DNA of 64,000 bases from Streptomyces sp. NBC_00247 (lineage in GTDB: Bacteria; Actinomycetota; Actinomycetes; Streptomycetales; Streptomycetaceae), in the NCBI RefSeq assembly GCF_036188265.1, contig NZ_CP108093.1:6601001-6665000 (forward strand), written 5' to 3'. How positions within the stretch are numbered: the stretch's first letter is position 1; each line of letters begins with the position of its first letter. This document shows, one piece after another, positions 27,645 through 36,647 of this stretch. The position numbers were made by a program, and so were the translations under genes. Under the pieces are notes generated by a model that saw nothing but the letters and a program-made list of their open reading frames with translations, had not been told where the DNA came from and searched no databases.

Positions 27645-29533
27645 GCCCTCTCCTCGATCTCTCCGGCTTTCCGGAGGCTGTTCAGCCCGTCGGTGGCGCT
27701 GTCCGTCCCGGCACCGTGCGGCGGTCCGGCTGCCGCTGCCTCGTCCTCGGTCTCCCGGGTGACGACCGAGCGGTAGAGCGGGTCGGTGAGCAGGAGTTCG
27801 CGGTGCGGTCCCGCCGCGACGACCGTCCCGGCGTGGACCAGTGCGACCCGGTCGGCGAGGTCCAGCAGCAGCGGCGAGGAGGAGAACACCACCGTGGTGC
27901 GGCCCCGGCGCAGTTCCCTGATGCCGGCGCCGACCCTGGCCTCCGTGTGCGAGTCCACGGCCGAGGTCGGCTCGTCGAGGACCAGTACCTCGGGGTCGGT
28001 GACCAGCGAGCGGGCCAAGGCCAGCCGTTGCCGTTGTCCCCCGGAGAGCGAACGGCCGCGCTCGGTGATGCGCGTCCTCATCGGGTCGCCGTCCGTGTCG
28101 ACGGACGCCTGGGCCAGCGCGTCCAGCACGTCGTCGCAGTAGGCGGCCGACAGAGCGTCCTCGGCGCGGACCGCTCCCGACGCCGGAACGTCGAGCAGCT
28201 CCCGGAGCGTGCCGGAGAGCAGCACCGGGTCCTTGTCCTGGACCAGGACGGCGGTACGTGCCCGCTCCAGCGGCAGTTCGTCCAGCGCGCAGCCGCCCAG
28301 CAGCACGGACGGCACCGCGCTCTCTTCTCCGGCCCCTTCCCGCGTGTCCTCGGCGGCGGCGTGGCCGCCGAGCCGCTCGGCCAGCCGTCCCGCCTCGTCC
28401 GGGTCCCCGCAGACCACGGCGGTGAAGAGCCCCGCGGAGGCCAGCAGACCGGTGACCGGGTCGTACAGATCGCCGGAAGGAAGCGTTTCTTCGGTGTCCG
28501 CGGCCGTCCGCGCGGTGTTCTCGGCCGCCGGTCGCGTGTCCCGGTGCAGCGACAGCACCCGGACGGCGCGTTGGGCGGAGGGACGGGAGAAGGAGTAGGC
28601 CATGGCGATCTCCTCCACCGTCCGCAGCGGATACAGCAGCAGCATCGCGGAGTTGAACACGGTGACCAGCTGCCCCACCTCGATCTCCCCGTCACGGGCC
28701 AGCCCGGCTCCGTACCAGACCAGTGCGATCAGCAGCAGGCCGGGCAGCAGCACCTGGACGGCGGAGATCAGGGACCACATGCGGGCGCTGTGCACGGCCG
28801 CGCCGCGGACCTCCTGGGAGGCGCGGCGGTAACGGCCGAGGAAGAGTTCCTCCCCGCCGATGCCGCGCAGCACCCGCAGCCCCGCGACGGTGTCCGACGC
28901 CAGCTCGGTGGCCTTGCCGGCCTTCTCCCGCTGAAGGTCGGCCCGCCGGGTCGCCCGGGGCAGCAACGGCAGCATCGCCAGGGCGAGTACGGGTACGGAG
29001 AGCGCCACCAGGAAGCCGAGCGACGGCAGGTACAGCACCAGGCCGACGCAGATCAGCACGAGGGCGACCGCCGCGGCGGCGAACCGGGAGAGCGCCTCGA
29101 TGAACCAGCCGATCTTCTCGACATCACTTGTGGAGACCGCGACCACTTCACCGGCCGCCACCCGCCGCGTCAGGGCCGCGCCGAGTTCGGCGGTCCGCCG
29201 GGCGAGGAGCTGCTGCACCCGCGCGGCGGCGGTGATCCAGTTGGCGACGGCGGTGCGGTGGAGCATGGTGTCGCCGACCGCGATGCCGATGCCCAGCACC
29301 AGGATCATGCCCCCGGACAGGGCGAGCCGCCCGCCGGAACGGTCGATCACCGCCTGCACCGCGAGACCGGCCGCCAGCGGCAGCCCGGCCAGGGCCAGTT
29401 GGTGGAAGAGACCCCAGGAGAGCGAAAAGAGCTGGCCCTTGAGCTGGTTGCGGCCGAGCCAGACGAGGAAGCGGGGGCCGGAACGGACGTCAGGATCGCC
29501 GGGGTCCTGGTACGGAAGATCACGAATCTGCAT
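27641..29533 (-). CDS. ABC exporter half-transporter with degenerate Walker A
   Basis: 630 residues, six-helix membrane domain plus nucleotide-binding domain. The signature LSGGQRQRLALAR (near 497) and Walker B VLVLDEPTS (near 519) are intact. The P-loop position reads CGDPDEAGRL near 378, lacking the Lys-Ser/Thr, and the H-loop His is replaced by Ser (VVFSSSP near 547). Together with the next gene this leaves one composite ATP site with all motifs and one without. First gene of a two-gene operon; the upstream region carries a palindrome and an iron-box-like sequence (29594-29621). Confidence 0.9.
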   Translation of the reverse strand: MQIRDLPYQDPGDPDVRSGPRFLVWLGRNQLKGQLFSLSWGLFHQLALAGLPLAAGLAVQAVIDRSGGRLALSGGMILVLGIGIAVGDTMLHRTAVANWITAAARVQQLLARRTAELGAALTRRVAAGEVVAVSTSDVEKIGWFIEALSRFAAAAVALVLICVGLVLYLPSLGFLVALSVPVLALAMLPLLPRATRRADLQREKAGKATELASDTVAGLRVLRGIGGEELFLGRYRRASQEVRGAAVHSARMWSLISAVQVLLPGLLLIALVWYGAGLARDGEIEVGQLVTVFNSAMLLLYPLRTVEEIAMAYSFSRPSAQRAVRVLSLHRDTRPAAENTARTAADTEETLPSGDLYDPVTGLLASAGLFTAVVCGDPDEAGRLAERLGGHAAAEDTREGAGEESAVPSVLLGGCALDELPLERARTAVLVQDKDPVLLSGTLRELLDVPASGAVRAEDALSAAYCDDVLDALAQASVDTDGDPMRTRITERGRSLSGGQRQRLALARSLVTDPEVLVLDEPTSAVDSHTEARVGAGIRELRRGRTTVVFSSSPLLLDLADRVALVHAGTVVAAGPHRELLLTDPLYRSVVTRETEDEAAAAGPPHGAGTDSATDGLNSLRKAGEIEERA

Positions 29534-29593
29534 GGGGTCCCAAGAATCGGAAGTACGGAGTCCACCGGCGACGGGGCTACCGAAGTGGTGAAG

Positions 29594-29621
29594 GGCAAAC
29601 AGTAAGGTTTGCCTCTCTTAC
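29594..29621. promoter_or_regulatory. Palindrome and iron-box-like site upstream of the ABC operon
   Basis: GGCAAAC (29594-29600) and GTTTGCC (29607-29613) form a perfect inverted repeat with a 6-nt spacer. Overlapping it, 29603-29621 (TAAGGTTTGCCTCTCTTAC) matches 13 of 19 positions of the remembered DmdR/IdeR iron-box consensus. It lies about 70 bp before the first ABC gene. Confidence 0.45.
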
Positions 29622-29740
29622 CGGTTCCGGGCAAATGATTTTCCGTGGATCGGTGCCTTTTCGCCTGGTAGCCGAATCGCCGGGGCCCCGGCGGCCCGTA
29701 TCGCCCTCTGGAGGCTCGGGGGACTCGTGGTGGCGAGGTG

Positions 29741-29892
29741 TCAGGCCTTCGCCGGCGCGAGGAGCCGCGCCCCCGTCGCGGCGCGGACCTCCTCCTCGCT
29801 CACCCCCTCGGCGCACTCCACCAGGACCAGGCCGGCCTCGGTCACGTCGACGACGGCCAGCTCGGTGATGATCCGGTGGACGACTCCGCGCC
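29741..29892 (-). pseudogene. C-terminal remnant of a CoA-transferase subunit B gene
   Basis: About 50 codons in the minus frame read GRGVVHRIITELAVVDVTEA and continue GLVLVECAEGVSEEEVRAAT to a TGA at 29741-29743. This is the conserved tail of succinyl-CoA:3-ketoacid / 3-oxoadipate CoA-transferase subunit B. The rest of the gene is absent; its place is taken by the oxidase gene, whose stop codon (29933-29935) lies in the same frame 13 codons before the remnant. No start codon or ribosome-binding site exists, so this is a relic of a deletion. Confidence 0.7.
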
Positions 29893-29932
29893 CGTCCGGC
29901 CGACCCGCCCCGGGCCCGCGAGGCTCAGGAGG

Positions 29933-32875
29933 TCAGCCGGACGGGCGCGTCGCCCGCTCCAACTCCGCGAGGACGGAGCGGTACGGGTGCCCGGTGGCCC
30001 GTTCCATGCCGATCTCGCACATCCGGTTGGCCGAGACGTAGGCGTCGTGGCCGCGGGCGTCGACCTCGGCGGCCTCCTTGGCCGTCGCCGAGTCGGTCAG
30101 TTCCTTGTGCAGCATCCCGCGGTCCCCGGCGAACCCGCAGCACTTCGCGTCGTCCGGCAGGAACACCTCCTCCGCGCACGCTCCGGCGAGCGTAAGCAGC
30201 CGGTCCACCAGCTCCAGATGCTCCATCGAACACGTCGGGTGCACGACGGCCGACCCGGTCCTGCGCTCCACCGTGAGCCGGGGGAGCAGCTCGTCGGCGG
30301 CCCAGACGAGGGAGTCCACCACCGTCAACTCCCGGTGCAGGGCGCGGTTGTCCTCGGTGAGGTAGGGGACGACCTCCCGCGCGATGCCGAGGGTGCAGGA
30401 GGTGGCGTCGACCACCAGCGGCACGGCCCCGCCGCCGGTCCAGCCCCACGCCGCCTCGACGACACGGTTGGCCATCACGGCGTTGGCGGCGTCGTACCCC
30501 TTGGAGTGCCAGATCGTCGCGCAACAGGTCCCGGCCACGTCGTCCGGGATCCACACCGGCTTGCCCGCACGGGTGGAGAGCGCGACGACGGAGTGCGCCA
30601 GTGACCGCTCCCGGTCCCCGGCGGGGCCGGCGAAGATACGGTTCACGCAGGCCGGGAAGTACACCGCGTGCGCCCCGGCGCGCGCGGTGGGCGGGAACTC
30701 GCGGGAGGCCGCCGGCGGAATCTGAGGCAGCCACTCGGGCACCAGGTCCGGGCGGACCGCCTTGCGGGCGAGCCGGGTCACCGCCGTCAGCAGCGGGTCC
30801 CGCACCCGGCCGCCCAGCCCGTCCGCCGCGGCGACGGCCAGACGGGCGACGGACTCCACCACCCGGAAGTGCCGGGCCGTCAGCGTCGCGATCCGCTCCT
30901 CGCGGGGCGAATGCCGCAGCGAGCGGAAGCCCTTCATCATCGCGCCGGTGTCGATGCCGACCGGGCACGCCAGCATGCAGGTGGAGTCGCCCGCGCAGGT
31001 GTCGACCGCGTCGTAGCCGTACGCGTCGAGCAGGGCGTCCTCGACGGGGGAGCCGTCCGGCTGGCGCAGCATCTCCCGCCGCAGCACGATCCGCTGGCGC
31101 GGCGTGGTGGTGAGGTCCTGGCTGGGGCAGGTGGGTTCACAGAAACCGCACTCGATGCACGGGTCCGCGACCGCCTCCACGGAGGGGATCGTCTTCAGGC
31201 CGCGCAGATGCGCCCGGGGATCGCGGTCCAGGACCACCCGGGGGGCCAGCACCCCGTCCGGATCGATCAGCCGCTTCGTACGCCACATCAGCTCGGCCGC
31301 CCGCGGGCCCCATTCGCGCTCCAGGAAGGGGGCGATGTTACGGCCGGTGGCGTGCTCCGCCTTCAGCGAACCGTCGAACCGGTCCACCACCAGCGTGCAG
31401 AACTCGTCCATGAACGCGGCGTACCGCTCGACGTCGGAGGGGACGCCCGCGTCGAAGGCGAGGAGGAAGTGGAGGTTGCCGTGGGCCGCGTGACCGGCCA
31501 CCGCCGCGTCGAAGCCGTGCCGCGCCTGAAGCTCCAGCAGCGCTTCGCAGGCCGCCGCAAGCCGGGACGGGGGGACCGCGAAGTCCTCCGTGATCAGCGT
31601 GGTGCCGGCGGGGCGCGAGCCGCCCACGGCGGTCACGAACGCCTTGCGGGCCTTCCAGTACCCGTTGACCGTCCCCGGGTCGCGGGTGAACGCGTTGGTG
31701 ACCGACGCGGCCGGGGCGACCAGCGAGAGCCCCGCCACCACCTCGGCCGCCGCACGCTCGTACGCCTCCTGGGCCGCCTCGTCCGGGGCCCGGAACTCGA
31801 CCAGCAGGGCCGTCGTCTCCCGGGGGAGCGCCGCCCAGTCGGCAGGCACGCCCCGCACGCTCACCGAGGCGCGCAGAGTGTTGCCGTCCATCAGCTCCAC
31901 GGCGAGCGCTCCGGCCGCGTTGAACAGCGGTACGGCGGTGGCGGCGGCGGTCAGCGAGGGGAAGAAGAGCAGAGCCGTGGAGGTCCGCCGGTCGAGCGGC
32001 AGCGTGTCGAAGACGACCTCCGAGAGGAAGCCGAAGGTGCCCTCGGAGCCGACCATCAGCCCGCGCAGGATCTCCACCGGCGTCGCACCGTCCAGGAACG
32101 CGTCCAGCCGGTAGCCGTTGGTGTTCTTGATCTCGTACTTGGCGCGGATGCGCGCGGTCAGCGCCTGGTCCGCGCCGATCTCCGCCTTCAGCGCCATCAG
32201 GCCCTCGCAGAGGTGGGGCTCCGCGTGCGCGAGGAGTTCGTCGGCGGCCGGGTCGGCTGTGTCGACCATCGTGCCGCCCGGCAGGACGAAGGAGAGGGAG
32301 GAGACCGTCCGGTAGGAGTTCCGGGTGGTGCCGGCGGTCATCCCGGAGGCGTTGTTGGCGACGACCCCGCCCACCGTGCAGGCGATGGCGCTGGCCGGGT
32401 CGGGGCCGAGCACCCTGCCGTACCGGGCGAGGGTGGCGTTGGCCCGCGCGATCGTGGTGCCGGGGCGGATCCTTGCCCGCGCACCGCCGTCCAGGACCGT
32501 CACGCCGGACCAGTGGCGGCGGACGTCGACCAGGATGTCCTCGCCCTGCGCCTGGCCGTTCAGACTGGTGCCGGCGGCCCGGAAGACGACGTGCCGCCCC
32601 TTGCCGCGGGCGTACGACAGCACGGCCGAGACGTCGTCCACGTCCTCGGCGACCACCACGACCCGGGGCAGGAAGCGGTACGGACTGGCGTCGGAGGCGT
32701 ACTTCACCAGGTCGGAGACCTTCCAGAGCACTTTCCCCGCACCCAGCAGGGCGGTCAGGTCCGAGCGCAGGGGCTCGGGGGTGCCCGCAGCACTCAGGTC
32801 GGAGACACGGTCGGGGGCAGCCCCGCGCGTCCCGCCCGGTCGGAGGGCTTCCGGTTCCGGCTCCAGCAGCGGCAT
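29933..32875 (-). CDS. FAD-linked oxidase with Fe-S C-terminal half (D-lactate/2-hydroxyacid dehydrogenase type)
   Basis: 980 residues. The N-terminal half is a FAD_binding_4 (PCMH) domain: VVFRAAGTSLNGQAQG and GVVANNASGM, followed by an FAD-oxidase C domain. The C-terminal half has two [4Fe-4S] motifs, CIECGFCEPTCP near residue 570 and CAGDSTCMLACPVG near 630, and two CCG-type domains (GTCCATIWH, KCCGFAGDRG). This is the architecture of quinone-dependent D-lactate or D-2-hydroxyacid dehydrogenases. The start at 32875 has GAAGGGA nine bases upstream; the ATG at 32884 does not. A CoA-transferase remnant follows directly. Confidence 0.9.
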   Translation of the reverse strand: MPLLEPEPEALRPGGTRGAAPDRVSDLSAAGTPEPLRSDLTALLGAGKVLWKVSDLVKYASDASPYRFLPRVVVVAEDVDDVSAVLSYARGKGRHVVFRAAGTSLNGQAQGEDILVDVRRHWSGVTVLDGGARARIRPGTTIARANATLARYGRVLGPDPASAIACTVGGVVANNASGMTAGTTRNSYRTVSSLSFVLPGGTMVDTADPAADELLAHAEPHLCEGLMALKAEIGADQALTARIRAKYEIKNTNGYRLDAFLDGATPVEILRGLMVGSEGTFGFLSEVVFDTLPLDRRTSTALLFFPSLTAAATAVPLFNAAGALAVELMDGNTLRASVSVRGVPADWAALPRETTALLVEFRAPDEAAQEAYERAAAEVVAGLSLVAPAASVTNAFTRDPGTVNGYWKARKAFVTAVGGSRPAGTTLITEDFAVPPSRLAAACEALLELQARHGFDAAVAGHAAHGNLHFLLAFDAGVPSDVERYAAFMDEFCTLVVDRFDGSLKAEHATGRNIAPFLEREWGPRAAELMWRTKRLIDPDGVLAPRVVLDRDPRAHLRGLKTIPSVEAVADPCIECGFCEPTCPSQDLTTTPRQRIVLRREMLRQPDGSPVEDALLDAYGYDAVDTCAGDSTCMLACPVGIDTGAMMKGFRSLRHSPREERIATLTARHFRVVESVARLAVAAADGLGGRVRDPLLTAVTRLARKAVRPDLVPEWLPQIPPAASREFPPTARAGAHAVYFPACVNRIFAGPAGDRERSLAHSVVALSTRAGKPVWIPDDVAGTCCATIWHSKGYDAANAVMANRVVEAAWGWTGGGAVPLVVDATSCTLGIAREVVPYLTEDNRALHRELTVVDSLVWAADELLPRLTVERRTGSAVVHPTCSMEHLELVDRLLTLAGACAEEVFLPDDAKCCGFAGDRGMLHKELTDSATAKEAAEVDARGHDAYVSANRMCEIGMERATGHPYRSVLAELERATRPSG

Positions 32876-32993
32876 CCAGGGCATCCCTTCGGAGGGCCGA
32901 ACGCGGGTCCTCCCACGTCCGGGTGCGACGGCTCAGCAGCGACGAATCTGCAGCGCGACGAATCGGCAGTGAGCGACGAACCAGCAGCGACTG

Positions 32994-33437
32994 TCAGCAG
33001 CGACGCCCCGGCAGTCCGTCGACCAGGGCGGTCAGCAGCCCGCCGAGCACCTCGCGCTGTTCGGCGGTCAACGGTGCCAGGATCTCCTCCGCGGCGGCTC
33101 TGCGCGCGTCGCGCAGCGATCCGAGGGTGGCCCGCCCCTTGTCGGTGATCTCGATGCGCACCACGCGACGGTTCGCCGGATCGGGCGCCCTGCGCACCTG
33201 CCCACCCGACTCCAGGCCGTCGACCAGGCTGGTCACGGCGCGCGGGACGACGTCCAGTCGCTGGGCGAGATCGGCCATCCGGGGCGCGGAGTCGAACAGC
33301 GCGACCGCTCGCAGCAGACGGAACTGCGCGGGCGTGATACCGATCGGCTCCAGCTGGCGGCTCTGGATGCGGTGGAGCCGGCGGGTGAGCCGCAGGAGCT
33401 GTTCGGCGAGGTGGCCGTCGGATTCGGGGGAGTCCAT
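32994..33437 (-). CDS. MarR-family regulator
   Basis: 147 residues with a winged helix (RMADLAQRLDVVPRAVTSLV, then the basic wing DPANRRVVRIEITDKG). It is divergent from the ABC exporter gene at 33687 and likely represses it. No Shine-Dalgarno is seen before the ATG. The shared intergenic region holds a 7-bp inverted repeat at 33462-33486. Confidence 0.92.
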   Translation of the reverse strand: MDSPESDGHLAEQLLRLTRRLHRIQSRQLEPIGITPAQFRLLRAVALFDSAPRMADLAQRLDVVPRAVTSLVDGLESGGQVRRAPDPANRRVVRIEITDKGRATLGSLRDARRAAAEEILAPLTAEQREVLGGLLTALVDGLPGRRC

Positions 33438-33461
33438 GGCGGAACAATATCAGGACCTGGT

Positions 33462-33486
33462 TCATTGTGAGTATAGGTAACAATGA
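33462..33486. promoter_or_regulatory. Candidate MarR operator
   Basis: TCATTGT (33462-33468) and ACAATGA (33480-33486) form a perfect inverted repeat around an 11-bp spacer, beginning 25 bp before the MarR start. A TATAGG box lies inside the spacer at 33472-33477, so binding would cover a rightward promoter. Confidence 0.55.
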
Positions 33487-33686
33487 GGTACGCTCTTCAG
33501 GGTTCGGATCGCTGCTTCACCCGCGGCCGTCCCGCTCCCGCCCGCTCGCCCGGCCCTACCTGGACCCGGGACGACCATGTGCCTTGCTCCACAGGGTCGG
33601 TCCGCCCGCCCCGCCCCCGCCGGGCCACGCCGCGCGGGTGCTGCCCGCCCCTGCCTCCGTACCGCCGCACCCCCGTGAAGGAGCCC

Positions 33687-35492
33687 ATGAAACCCGACGA
33701 ACCCACCTGGACACCCCCGCCCAAGGACGGCACGCAGCCGCCCGCCGAGGTGGGCCGCATCCTCCGCCTCTTCCGCCCCTACCGAGGCCGTCTCGCACTG
33801 GTCGGGCTGCTGGTCGGCGCCTCCTCGCTGGTGTCGGTCGCCTCCCCCTTCCTGCTCCGCGAGATCCTCGACACCGCCATACCGCAGGGGCGCACCGGCC
33901 TGCTCACCCTGCTGGCGCTCGGGATGATCGCCACCGCCGTGATGAACAGTGTCTTCGGCGTCCTCCAGACCCTGATCTCGACCACGGTCGGCCAACGCGT
34001 CATGCACGACCTGCGCACCGGCGTCTACACCCAGCTCCAGCGCATGCCCCTGGCCTTCTTCACCAGGACGCGTACCGGCGAGGTGCAGTCCCGCATCGCC
34101 AACGACATCGGCGGGATGCAGGCGACGGTCACCTCCACCGCCACGTCCCTGGTCTCGAACCTGACCGCCGTCGTCGCCACAGTCGTCGCGATGATCGCGC
34201 TCGACTGGCGGCTCACCCTCGTCTCGCTGCTCCTGCTGCCCGTCTTCGTCTGGATCAGCCGCCGCGTCGGACGCGAGCGGAAGAAGATCACCACCCAGCG
34301 GCAGCGCCAGATGGCCGCGATGGCGGCGACCGTCACCGAATCCCTCTCCGTCAGCGGCATCCTGCTCGGCCGCACGATGGGCCGCTCGGACTCGCTGATC
34401 AAGGGCTTCGCGGAGGAGTCGGAACAGCTGGTCGACCTCGAGGTCCGCTCCAACATGGCGGGACGCTGGCGCATGTCGACCATCGGCATCGTCATGGCCG
34501 CCATGCCCGCCGTCATCTACTGGGCGGCCGGCCTGACCCTGCGCTCCGGCAGCACGGCCGTCTCCATCGGCACGCTCGTCGCCTTCGTCTCGCTGCAGCA
34601 GGGACTCTTCCGGCCCGCCGTGAGCCTGCTCGCCACGGGCGTCCAGATGCAGACGTCCCTCGCGCTCTTCCAGCGCATCTTCGAGTACCTGGACCTGAAG
34701 GTCGACATCACGGAGCCCGCGAACCCCGTACGGCTGGAACGCATCCGCGGGGAGGTCGCCTTCGAGCACGTCGACTTCGGCTACGACGAGAAGAGCGGGC
34801 CCACCCTCGACGGCATCGACGTGAGGGTGCCCGCAGGCAGCAGCCTCGCCGTGGTCGGCCCCACCGGATCCGGCAAATCCACCCTGAGCTACCTCGTGCC
34901 CAGGCTGTACGACGTCACCGCCGGCCGTGTGACGATCGACGGCGTCGACGTACGGGACCTCGACTTCGACTCCCTCGCGAGAGCGGTCGGCGTGGTCTCG
35001 CAGGAGACCTACCTCTTCCACGCCTCCGTCGCCGAGAACCTCCGCTTCGCCAAACCCGACGCCACGGACCAGGAGATCGAGGCGGCGGCGCGTGCCGCGC
35101 AGATCCACGACCACATCGCCTCGCTCCCCGACGGCTACGACACCCTCGTCGGCGAGCGCGGCTACCGCTTCTCCGGCGGCGAGAAACAGCGCCTCGCCAT
35201 CGCCCGTACCATCCTGCGCGACCCTCCGATCCTGGTGCTCGACGAGGCGACCAGCGCCCTCGACACCCGTACGGAGCACGCCGTCCAGGAGGCGATCGAC
35301 GCTCTCTCGGCCGGCCGCACCACGCTCACCATCGCGCACCGCCTCTCCACCATCCGCGACGCGGATCAGATCGTCGTACTGGAGGGTGGCCGCACCGTCG
35401 AGCGGGGCACGCACGAGGAACTCCTCGCGCGGGACGGCCGTTACGCCGCCCTCATCCGCCGTGACACCCGACTGGCACCCGCGGCGGGCTGA
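33687..35492 (+). CDS. ABC exporter half-transporter (probably homodimeric multidrug type)
   Basis: 601 residues: six membrane helices (about 40-330) then a complete nucleotide-binding domain with GPTGSGKST, FSGGEKQRLAIAR, ILVLDEATS and the H-loop TIAHRL. All motifs are intact, unlike the ABC pair at 25863-29533, so it can act as a homodimer. The start at 33687 has AAGGAG upstream; the frame is open for 200 bp before it but without homology. Divergent MarR regulator suggests drug- or metabolite-induced efflux. Confidence 0.93.
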   Translation: MKPDEPTWTPPPKDGTQPPAEVGRILRLFRPYRGRLALVGLLVGASSLVSVASPFLLREILDTAIPQGRTGLLTLLALGMIATAVMNSVFGVLQTLISTTVGQRVMHDLRTGVYTQLQRMPLAFFTRTRTGEVQSRIANDIGGMQATVTSTATSLVSNLTAVVATVVAMIALDWRLTLVSLLLLPVFVWISRRVGRERKKITTQRQRQMAAMAATVTESLSVSGILLGRTMGRSDSLIKGFAEESEQLVDLEVRSNMAGRWRMSTIGIVMAAMPAVIYWAAGLTLRSGSTAVSIGTLVAFVSLQQGLFRPAVSLLATGVQMQTSLALFQRIFEYLDLKVDITEPANPVRLERIRGEVAFEHVDFGYDEKSGPTLDGIDVRVPAGSSLAVVGPTGSGKSTLSYLVPRLYDVTAGRVTIDGVDVRDLDFDSLARAVGVVSQETYLFHASVAENLRFAKPDATDQEIEAAARAAQIHDHIASLPDGYDTLVGERGYRFSGGEKQRLAIARTILRDPPILVLDEATSALDTRTEHAVQEAIDALSAGRTTLTIAHRLSTIRDADQIVVLEGGRTVERGTHEELLARDGRYAALIRRDTRLAPAAG

Positions 35493-35518
35493 CCGTCCGG
35501 GCCGGGTCCGGACCGCCC

Positions 35519-35603
35519 GGGGTCCGGGCGGTCCTGGGGTCCGGGCGGTCCTGGGGTCCAGGCGGTGTTGGAGTCCGGGCGGTCCCGGGATCCAGGCGTG
35601 CGG
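35519..35603. repeat. 17-bp tandem repeat, five decaying copies
   Basis: The unit GGGGTCCGGGCGGTCCT is repeated exactly twice, then three times with increasing changes, in the gap between the ABC gene and the MltG-like gene. Confidence 0.85.
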
Positions 35604-35745
35604 GGTTCGGGCTTTCCTGGGCACGGGGCGCCGGCGGGGTTTCGGCGTTCCCGGATTCCGGCCGCCCGTCACCCGGCCGCGGGGTTACCGGGTGTCGAGC
35701 GCCGATCCCACCGAACCGGGGCATTTGTACGGTTATCGTGCCCGC

Positions 35746-36603
35746 ATGGTGAACGAGCCCGGTACTTTCCGGTACCGCCGGAGACTGCGCCCCACTCGGC
35801 GGGGCAAGGCGATGTTGCTCCTCGGGGGCGCGCTCGTGGCCGCCGCCACGATTGCGGCCCCCCTGCTGGTTCTCAAGGACGGTCCGGAGGCGGGCGCCGA
35901 GGAGGCCACCTCCCTGGTGGTCCCCGAGGGATGGCGGGCGCGCCAGATCTACGCGGCTGTCGACCGCGCTCTCGGGCTTCAGCCGGGCACCACCGAGAAG
36001 GCGGTGCCCGGGGCGCGACTGCCGCTGCCGACTGCCGCTCACGGCAATCCGGAGGGCTACCTCTTCCCGGCCACCTATCCCATCCGCTCCGACACGACCC
36101 CACGGAGTCTGCTCCGCTACATGGTGGCCACGGCGTCCCAGCGCTTCGGGAACGACCGGATCGCTGCCGGAGCGCCCCACAACGGCATCTCCGCCTACCA
36201 GGCGGTGACGCTCGCCAGCGTCATCCAGGCGGAGGCGGACACCGCCTCCGACATGGGGAAAGTGGGCCGGGTCGTCTACAACCGCCTGCGCCGGGACATG
36301 CCCCTGCAGATGGACTCGACGCTCAATTACGCCCTGGGGCGTTCCACGCTGGACACCACCACCGAGGACACCCGGATCGACAGCCCGTACAACACCTATC
36401 GGCGCAAGGGGCTCCCGCCCACCCCCATCGGCAACCCCGGCGAACAAGCGATGCGGGCCGCCATCGGTCCCGCCCCGGGCCCGTGGCTGTATTTCGTGAC
36501 GGTCGGACCGGGGGACACCCGCTTCAGCGAGAGCTACGCGGCGCATCAGCGGAACGTCGTCGAGTTCAACCGGAACCGGGAGAGCGCCGCAACCGCCGGA
36601 TGA
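35746..36603 (+). CDS. MltG/YceG-like endolytic transglycosylase family protein
   Basis: 285 residues. A basic cytoplasmic start and one membrane helix (about 23-43) are followed by the YceG domain: NPEGYLFPATYPI, ASVIQAEADTASDMGKVGRV around residues 156-175 with the conserved Glu, VVYNRLRRDMPLQMDSTLNYA, and SPYNTYRRKGLPPTPIGNPG. Members cleave nascent peptidoglycan strands at the membrane. It is shorter than the main housekeeping MltG and stands alone, so it is probably a paralogue. No Shine-Dalgarno is apparent. Confidence 0.88.
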   Translation: MVNEPGTFRYRRRLRPTRRGKAMLLLGGALVAAATIAAPLLVLKDGPEAGAEEATSLVVPEGWRARQIYAAVDRALGLQPGTTEKAVPGARLPLPTAAHGNPEGYLFPATYPIRSDTTPRSLLRYMVATASQRFGNDRIAAGAPHNGISAYQAVTLASVIQAEADTASDMGKVGRVVYNRLRRDMPLQMDSTLNYALGRSTLDTTTEDTRIDSPYNTYRRKGLPPTPIGNPGEQAMRAAIGPAPGPWLYFVTVGPGDTRFSESYAAHQRNVVEFNRNRESAATAG

Positions 36604-36647
36604 CGGCTGAGGCGGCCCGTCGAGGGCTCAGGAAGGTTCAGGCCGGT

